From the IMG/VR virus record IMGVR_UViG_3300028862_000012, positions 159,866-223,865 of that record: a stretch of 64,000 nt of DNA; one strand, given 5' to 3'. A program made the translations under genes and the position numbers. Positions 59,180 through 64,000 of the stretch are shown in pieces (within the stretch, counting starts at the first letter, position 1; each line of letters opens with the position of its first letter). The stretch is from a virus. The notes beneath the pieces were generated by a model. The model saw only the letters and a program-made list of their open reading frames with translations, did not search any database and was not told the origin of the DNA.

Positions 59180-60622
59180 TTAGGGATTAGTATATGTAAA
59201 GGTGAAGCCTTTTAGTTGATTTCGTTCTCCTCTGACACATCTATTTATATATCTTGCATCAATATCAATATTAAAGGTATTCTTTATATATTCAACACAC
59301 TTATATTTATCTTCTAATGAAATTATAAACTCTTTTGATGGATACTTATATATTGATATTCCTTTTAATCCAAACTTTCCTATAATAGTTCCGTTTCTTT
59401 TTTGAACTAAAATAGGATCATAATTACACCATCCTAATTCTGTTCCTGTTTTTAAATAACCTACTATAATTGATCTTGATATATGAAATACTTCAGCTAA
59501 ATCAGTAGTAAATAAATTTTCATGACTTGAATAATATTCACATATAGACTTAGCTAAATTAGTCATAGTATCTGTCTTTAACTTATTCCAATCAAAGTTT
59601 TCTAATTTTAGAAGGTTATATAAATTACTATTTATTACATTATTTTTTATTAAATTAAATTCGGAACGCTCGCAATCGATGCGAATAAGTATATGATCAT
59701 CTTCTTTAGCTAGTCGATCTTTTTCATAGTCAAAGAAAATAGTATCTTCTAATTTTTGACCTCCTTTGTATTCTCTCTTATGGAAGCCTCCATCCATCTC
59801 TATAATATATTTTTTATCATTTAGTTTGAAATAAAAATCATATTGAAATTGTTTTATTTCATTATCAAATATTATTGAGGCCCATTTAGGTGAATATTCT
59901 TTTATAAACTTTTTATTTAATTGTTCAAGCATAAAGTACATAAACTTATTTGGATAACTCATGCCATCTCCACATGGGCATCTGAATCCTAAAGAAGTAT
60001 ATAAATTAGAAATACTTAATTTATTATTTTTTATTCTTCCACAATCAGGACACTTAAAATATATTTTTTTACTGCTTTGTTTAGAATACAACTTAGCATC
60101 CTCTGGATCTTGAAAATATTTTACCATCCAAGGGTCGGTTTTATAAATTGAATTTATTTCTGGAATTATAGTATTGCTCGAACAACAACTACAACCGTTT
60201 TTATCATTTAACAAATGTCCTTCAGTAATTTTTCCTTCTGTCCAACCACAATTTAAACAAGTATATTTATACCATTTATCTTCCCAATCATTTTTAGTCT
60301 TTTTATAATATCTATCTGTAATTTTTAATGATCTATGTTCATCAGTAAATATAGAATCTATTTCTACCTTAAACTCTTTAGTATTTTTTAGAAGTATCCT
60401 TCCTAAATTACATTCGCTTAAAGCATGTATATCTATTATATACTCTTTTACATTATATAATATTGTTATTTTTCTATAATCTAAATATTTTATTAATTTA
60501 ATAATTCCAGAAATTTCACCATAGCTAAAGCTTACTTCTTTTCCTATGGATTTTTTCCAGTCTATAAGCTTTCCATATTTTAAAACTAAACTTGATAAGT
60601 CAATACTTTTTTGAGTTTTCAT
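59180..60622 (-). CDS. EDxHD/Vsr-type homing endonuclease candidate
   Basis: A 480-residue protein. Residues 1-90 are unassigned; then zinc ribbons CLNCGW (about 119-124) with CSCC, and CPDCGR with CPCG. The nuclease core follows: PNKFMYFMLEQL, YDFYFKLNDKKYIIEMDGGFHK (E and D residues, H), and DRLAKEDDHILIRIDCERSE, the order in EDxHD/Vsr-like nucleases. A C-terminal helix-turn-helix or NUMOD-like part (about 365-480) would bind DNA. The related I-Bth0305I is linked to a phage recA; here the gene is directly downstream of recA. The TAACTATTATAG motif precedes it. Confidence 0.7.
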   Translation of the reverse strand: MKTQKSIDLSSLVLKYGKLIDWKKSIGKEVSFSYGEISGIIKLIKYLDYRKITILYNVKEYIIDIHALSECNLGRILLKNTKEFKVEIDSIFTDEHRSLKITDRYYKKTKNDWEDKWYKYTCLNCGWTEGKITEGHLLNDKNGCSCCSSNTIIPEINSIYKTDPWMVKYFQDPEDAKLYSKQSSKKIYFKCPDCGRIKNNKLSISNLYTSLGFRCPCGDGMSYPNKFMYFMLEQLNKKFIKEYSPKWASIIFDNEIKQFQYDFYFKLNDKKYIIEMDGGFHKREYKGGQKLEDTIFFDYEKDRLAKEDDHILIRIDCERSEFNLIKNNVINSNLYNLLKLENFDWNKLKTDTMTNLAKSICEYYSSHENLFTTDLAEVFHISRSIIVGYLKTGTELGWCNYDPILVQKRNGTIIGKFGLKGISIYKYPSKEFIISLEDKYKCVEYIKNTFNIDIDARYINRCVRGERNQLKGFTFTYTNP

Positions 60623-60656
60623 AAGTTTTACCTTTTAAGTTGTTTCAGCAACTATG

Positions 60657-60668
60657 CTATAATAGTTA
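60657..60668 (-). promoter_or_regulatory. TAACTATTAT motif before endonuclease gene
   Basis: Reverse-strand copy of the recurrent motif (TAACTATTATAG) 34 bases before the ATG of the endonuclease. Probably its promoter. Confidence 0.4.
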
Positions 60669-60692
60669 GTTTTATTTTTAGATATAAAAAAG

Positions 60693-60753
60693 CCTAAGAG
60701 ATTTTAGTGTTGAAAACATACACTATGAATGGCTGAAACCATTCTCTCTTAGG
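60693..60753 (-). ncRNA. 61-nt three-way-junction RNA / terminator after recA
   Basis: On the minus strand, CCTAAGAGA (60753-60745) pairs perfectly with TCTCTTAGG (60701-60693). Inside are two further perfect 6-bp hairpins: GAATGG/CCATTC with a 6-base loop and TAGTGT/ACACTA with a 9-base loop. CTTTTTT follows. TAACTATTATAATA lies directly before it (60769-60752), so it may be made as its own RNA. It may also be the terminator of recA. It lacks the hammerhead core. Confidence 0.6.
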
Positions 60754-60778
60754 TTATTATAATAGTTATTTTTTAATA

Positions 60779-61906
60779 CTATTCTACTTTACTGGTATCT
60801 TCCTCTGGAATTGAAATAAAAACTTCTTCTGCCTTTTTAGGTGTTCTCTTTGCTGTCTTTTCTTTCTCAATTTCAATAACTTTCTTTTCATTATCTAATC
60901 TCTTGAAAAGTAAATCTCTACACTTTGCAGTAATATCTTTTTCGATTTCTGGATTATTAATTAAAAATTCTTTTACTGCATCTGCTCCCTGTCCAATCTT
61001 TGTTTCTCCATAAGAATACCAAGAACCTTTTTTATCAATGATAAGATTTTTAACTGCAATATCAATAAGACTCTGAATTTTATCTATTCCTTTTCCAAAC
61101 GTGGTACTTACTTCCGTAACCCGTAGAGGAACATTTACTTTATTTTTGATGCATTTTATCTTTACTTGAATTCCAATTATTTCATCTTCGCTTTTTCCGT
61201 TGATTACTGAAGACTTTCTCATATCCAACATTTGAGAGGCATAGTACTTCAAGGCATTTCCTCCACATTGAATTTCTGGAGAGCCAAAAACAATTCCAAT
61301 TTTGGATCTATATTGATTGATTACTATAAATGCTGATTTTGAAGTATTTAAAATTCCTGAAATTCGTCTAAAAAATTGGGAATTTAATTTTGCTGAAACT
61401 CCCATATTGCTATCGCCCGGATCTCCGTTTAGCTCTCGCTCACTTGATAAAACAGCCAAACTATCTAGAACTATAATATCATAAGCATTAGTAGCAATTA
61501 ATTTTTCTATAACTGAAAATGCTTCTTCAGCACTTTTTGGTTGTGATACCCAAAGAGAACTTATATCTACTCCAAGTGCTTCAGCATAGGAAAGATCAAG
61601 CGAGTTTTCACTATCCACAAAGGCGCATATTCCATTATTCTTTTGAGCCTCTGCAATAGTATGCAAAGCTAAAGTAGTTTTAGAGCTTGCTTCATTTCCA
61701 ACATTAACACTGATACGGCCTCTGGCATACCCGCCACCTAAAACAGAATCAATGGATAGAATTCCTGTTGATAAAAACTCTACTCTATCAATAGGCTCAT
61801 CTCCCATTCTTCGTATAACTCCCTCCCCATGTTCCTTAATAATCTCTGTCTGCATCTTCTTAATCTTTTCTAATTTCTCTTCTTTCGTCATTCCATTTGT
61901 TGCCAT
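60779..61906 (-). CDS. recA: RecA-like recombinase
   Basis: A 375-residue strand-exchange protein. GGGYARGRISVNVGNEASSKTTLALH (split here: the nucleotide loop is GNEASSKTT, about 68-76) replaces the usual GPESSGKTT, so the Walker A glycine before Lys is Ser. The Walker B region IIVLDSLAVL (about 139-148) and INQYRSKIG (about 193-201) are present. The acidic C-terminus is Lys/Glu-rich. It drives recombination and replication restart. AAAGGTATAAGT precedes the ATG. Confidence 0.9.
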   Translation of the reverse strand: MATNGMTKEEKLEKIKKMQTEIIKEHGEGVIRRMGDEPIDRVEFLSTGILSIDSVLGGGYARGRISVNVGNEASSKTTLALHTIAEAQKNNGICAFVDSENSLDLSYAEALGVDISSLWVSQPKSAEEAFSVIEKLIATNAYDIIVLDSLAVLSSERELNGDPGDSNMGVSAKLNSQFFRRISGILNTSKSAFIVINQYRSKIGIVFGSPEIQCGGNALKYYASQMLDMRKSSVINGKSEDEIIGIQVKIKCIKNKVNVPLRVTEVSTTFGKGIDKIQSLIDIAVKNLIIDKKGSWYSYGETKIGQGADAVKEFLINNPEIEKDITAKCRDLLFKRLDNEKKVIEIEKEKTAKRTPKKAEEVFISIPEEDTSKVE

Positions 61907-61934
61907 ACTTATACCTTTCCTTATTTAATGTGTT

Positions 61935-61963
61935 ATTCTACTATATTGTTTTACTTTAATCAA
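61935..61963 (-). promoter_or_regulatory. sigma70-type promoter of recA
   Basis: TTGATT (61963-61958), 17-bp spacer and TAGAAT (61940-61935) on the minus strand, weaker than the others. Confidence 0.6.
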
Positions 61964-61966
61964 TTA

Positions 61967-62173
61967 CTAATCATCATCTTCATCATCGCTATTCTCATAC
62001 TCTTCTATCTCTTTCTTACTAACCCCTAATGGTTTTAATACATCATCTATGGTAGGCATAGTATCATCCGTATCATCATAAAAATCTTCTACTAAGTTTT
62101 CCCAAAATGGATCATCTTGATAGGTTAAGTTCAAGATAATACGTATTGCTTGTTTACGAGTTAATTTTTTCAT
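61967..62173 (-). CDS. hypothetical acidic protein (68 aa)
   Basis: Strongly acidic C-terminus (NSDDEDDD). Helical. The start overlaps the upstream stop. No family recognised. Confidence 0.7.
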   Translation of the reverse strand: MKKLTRKQAIRIILNLTYQDDPFWENLVEDFYDDTDDTMPTIDDVLKPLGVSKKEIEEYENSDDEDDD

Positions 62174-62838
62174 ATGCTCCCTTTATTTTCTATGCAAGTA
62201 TCTATATCAACTAACAAAGTACTATATACACTTGAATTTCTTTGTAGTGCTTTTTTTACAGTGATCATTTGTTTGAAACTTGAATCATTAGGTAATTTAA
62301 ATTGTTCAAGCAACCTTATTAAATAATCTACACTTGAGTTATAACGCGCTATAGCTAAGTTTGTTTTTTCTATAGCTGGATTAATAGTAATTTTTGATTC
62401 CTTACTAATATGTATCATAGAACATGCTCTATTATTTAATGCATCATCAACAAATGGTAAAAATATTCCTATATATTCATAATTTTTAAAATTTCTTATT
62501 AAATATATTTTATAAAAAAATGAAATAAAAAGTATACGAGTATTTTTATCTAATGAAACAAGATTATCTAATATATCTATACCCTCTATCGGATATACTT
62601 GCGCACTATAATCACGATTTTTATAAGTATCTCTACTAGCAGTCATAAAAAAATGGGGTATAGGTAAAACATCAAATACTTTATGAAATAAATCTAAATA
62701 ATCACTTTGATCAAAAGCATAAAATAACTTACTATAAATAGATTTTTCATATTTTGCTTCACTACCGCTTTCTATATATCGCTTTATATTATTAGCTAGA
62801 GTTTCAACATCAAGATGAGGGTCATTATTATATTTCAT
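62170..62838 (-). CDS. hypothetical protein (222 aa)
   Basis: No family recognised; predicted mainly helical with a hydrophobic centre. In a unit of small genes upstream of recA. Confidence 0.75.
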   Translation of the reverse strand: MKYNNDPHLDVETLANNIKRYIESGSEAKYEKSIYSKLFYAFDQSDYLDLFHKVFDVLPIPHFFMTASRDTYKNRDYSAQVYPIEGIDILDNLVSLDKNTRILFISFFYKIYLIRNFKNYEYIGIFLPFVDDALNNRACSMIHISKESKITINPAIEKTNLAIARYNSSVDYLIRLLEQFKLPNDSSFKQMITVKKALQRNSSVYSTLLVDIDTCIENKGSI

Positions 62839-63072
62839 TTATTCCGGCTCTATAATGTTTGAATCATTTTTATTAAACCATTCATCTATTTGTTTTTTTG
62901 TAGTAGCACCTTGATTAAGCAGATGATCGTCATCATAATCAGGTATAGTTTTTGATACACTGCTTATAACATTTACAATTAAGTATCGATTGTTTTCTAT
63001 ACATTCTTTAACATCTTCTATACTCATGTCTTCTTGATTGAGTACCAGTAGTTCTATTTTATGTGCGGTCAT
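62839..63072 (-). CDS. hypothetical protein (77 aa)
   Basis: Acidic alpha/beta; no family recognised. Coupled to the upstream gene by ATGA. Confidence 0.7.
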   Translation of the reverse strand: MTAHKIELLVLNQEDMSIEDVKECIENNRYLIVNVISSVSKTIPDYDDDHLLNQGATTKKQIDEWFNKNDSNIIEPE

Positions 63073-63269
63073 TGATTATCCTTTATAATAGAAGATCTAT
63101 CTATAATGGAAGTACTGTCACCCTTGCTCCAACCATTTATTAGTCTTTCATTTTCTTCTGCTTCTTTTACCTTTCTAATAGCTTCTTCCATACATGAATC
63201 ATAAATTCCTTCTTCTTTCAGAAAGTCATCAAAGCTACTACCAATGCCATTGTGTTTTTCTTTTTTCAT
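63069..63269 (-). CDS. hypothetical protein (66 aa)
   Basis: Helical, charged; starts after AGAGAGGTAAAGA and overlaps the upstream gene by 32 bases. No family recognised. Confidence 0.65.
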   Translation of the reverse strand: MKKEKHNGIGSSFDDFLKEEGIYDSCMEEAIRKVKEAEENERLINGWSKGDSTSIIDRSSIIKDNQ

Positions 63270-63426
63270 TCTTTACCTCTCTATCGTTTATTTTAAGCAT
63301 AGTATTTACCCAAAGCCAAAAAGCTTTATCATTCTCATTTTCTTTAGTGTAATGTAGCTCTGGAGTAAATATGCCATCACAAAAAGTTATTAAACTGTTA
63401 CTGTCTTGATAATATCCTGTACTCAT
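63238..63426 (-). CDS. hypothetical protein (62 aa)
   Basis: Aromatic-rich with basic C-terminus; coupled to the upstream gene by ATGA. No family recognised. Confidence 0.65.
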   Translation of the reverse strand: MSTGYYQDSNSLITFCDGIFTPELHYTKENENDKAFWLWVNTMLKINDREVKNEKRKTQWHW

Positions 63427-63662
63427 TTCTTTTTATCTCCATAAAATAGATAGATGGCGCAACCATATTCTAAAGCTATGCCTATTCCAGATACTATTCC
63501 CATTATAATTATTTTTAGAATAAAAGCAAGTAATACTGATATACCTGCTATTACTCCAAATAATATCATCAAATATCCTACTACATCACTTTTAGTAAAT
63601 TTTTTATAGCAAATATCAGGTAAACAGTATATGCGCTTATTATTTTTCTTAATCATTTTCAT
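63423..63662 (-). CDS. membrane protein (79 aa)
   Basis: Two membrane segments (about 28-48 and 50-72) after a basic N-terminus. No family recognised. Confidence 0.7.
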   Translation of the reverse strand: MKMIKKNNKRIYCLPDICYKKFTKSDVVGYLMILFGVIAGISVLLAFILKIIIMGIVSGIGIALEYGCAIYLFYGDKKK

Positions 63663-63999
63663 ACCTTGTTACTAACTTTTGTAATCTTTCAATTTCTTTT
63701 TTCAATAAGATGTTTTCCTCTTCTGCTTTCAACCGCATAGCATGAGGGCCTGTTTTAAACTCTTTAACAAAAGCAAACTCTATCTTTTGTCCACCTATTA
63801 TAAATTCACCAACTAAATAATTTTTTATTGCTTCGTGCTTGCTAAAGCTTTTCTGTATTGCGGTTGTTACTGCATACAACCATGTTTTTAAATCTTCATC
63901 AGCTATATCTCCATAAGCACTGGTAATACCATCGGCATAATCTACATGAAAATATTTCAAGAATGCTTTCTGTAATTCTTTTTGTTTATTTTTAATCAT
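63649..63999 (-). CDS. hypothetical protein with C-terminal coiled coil (116 aa)
   Basis: The start lies at the window edge, so the upstream context is not seen. Alpha/beta N-terminus; the last 30 residues (EEENILLKKEIERLQKL) are a coiled coil. No family recognised. Confidence 0.65.
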   Translation of the reverse strand: MIKNKQKELQKAFLKYFHVDYADGITSAYGDIADEDLKTWLYAVTTAIQKSFSKHEAIKNYLVGEFIIGGQKIEFAFVKEFKTGPHAMRLKAEEENILLKKEIERLQKLVTRYEND

Positions 64000-64000
64000 A

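Noticed and set aside
60693-60753. Hammerhead or other self-cleaving ribozyme
   Set aside because: The junction lacks the CUGANGA and GAAA core and has no plausible cleavage site.

Overview
The window is a stretch of a large, AT-rich genome of a tailed double-stranded DNA phage (or a phage-like element). The virion side is shown by a terminase large subunit (26708-28876), a fibre with six VGIGT-type repeats (5988-8150) and a beta-helix tailspike (8447-9676). The replication and nucleotide side is shown by a RecA-like recombinase, a clamp-loader gamma/tau subunit, ThyX, a 5'-3' exonuclease and a CCA-adding tRNA nucleotidyltransferase. Genes are short, tightly packed (many ATGA or TAATG overlaps) and mostly unrecognisable. 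The host cannot be named. CRISPR-like repeats in the window match the type V-A (Cas12a) repeat handle, which hints that the phage meets a Cas12a-bearing host.

Layout. 1-3971 (+): small genes, an MBL-fold hydrolase and an adenine-methyltransferase-like gene, then a tRNA-3'-end-like sequence (about 4000-4104). 4127-9847 (+): virion and adsorption genes. 9871-11279 (+): a metallophosphatase and small genes. 11281-15880 (+): a visibly more GC-rich island carrying an array-less type IV-B CRISPR-Cas operon (csf1, cas11, csf2, csf3, one unknown ORF, cysH-like), closed by structured inverted repeats. It is followed by a two-gene unit with a self-operator promoter that resembles an anti-CRISPR/Aca pair. 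15921-24481 (+): about 25 small genes, a phosphoribosyltransferase-like gene, a macro-like phage protein and the exonuclease. 24476-26641 (-): HU-like protein, ThyX and a broken zinc peptidase. 26708-28876 (+): terminase. 28877-36665 (-): small genes, several membrane or lipoprotein products. 36928-37717 (+): two-gene accessory insert. 37734-56332 (-): long leftward set including dnaX, an HNH nuclease, a SprT-like peptidase preceded by a two-repeat type V-A-like mini-array, and the CCA enzyme. 56563-57125 (+): two small genes. 57144-63999 (-): an M16-type peptidase, an EDxHD/Vsr-type homing endonuclease candidate, a 61-nt three-way-junction RNA, recA and small genes.

The two most interesting signals are (1) a complete-looking type IV-B effector operon inside a phage genome and (2) three copies of a type V-A-like repeat core outside any normal array, consistent with RNA anti-CRISPRs or a decoy mini-array. 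Together with the acr/aca-like pair they suggest a phage armed for CRISPR-level conflict.

Regulation. At least fourteen promoters are near-consensus sigma70 with exactly 17-bp spacing; several place the start codon at the predicted transcription start (leaderless). A second motif, TAACTATTATA, recurs at gene starts and before the structured RNA. A roughly 70-bp A/T-rich element is present three times upstream of strong promoters. Several genes are interrupted: three by one extra base in A8 runs, one in a CCCC run, and four by in-frame stop codons. These could be assembly errors, real decay or recoding.
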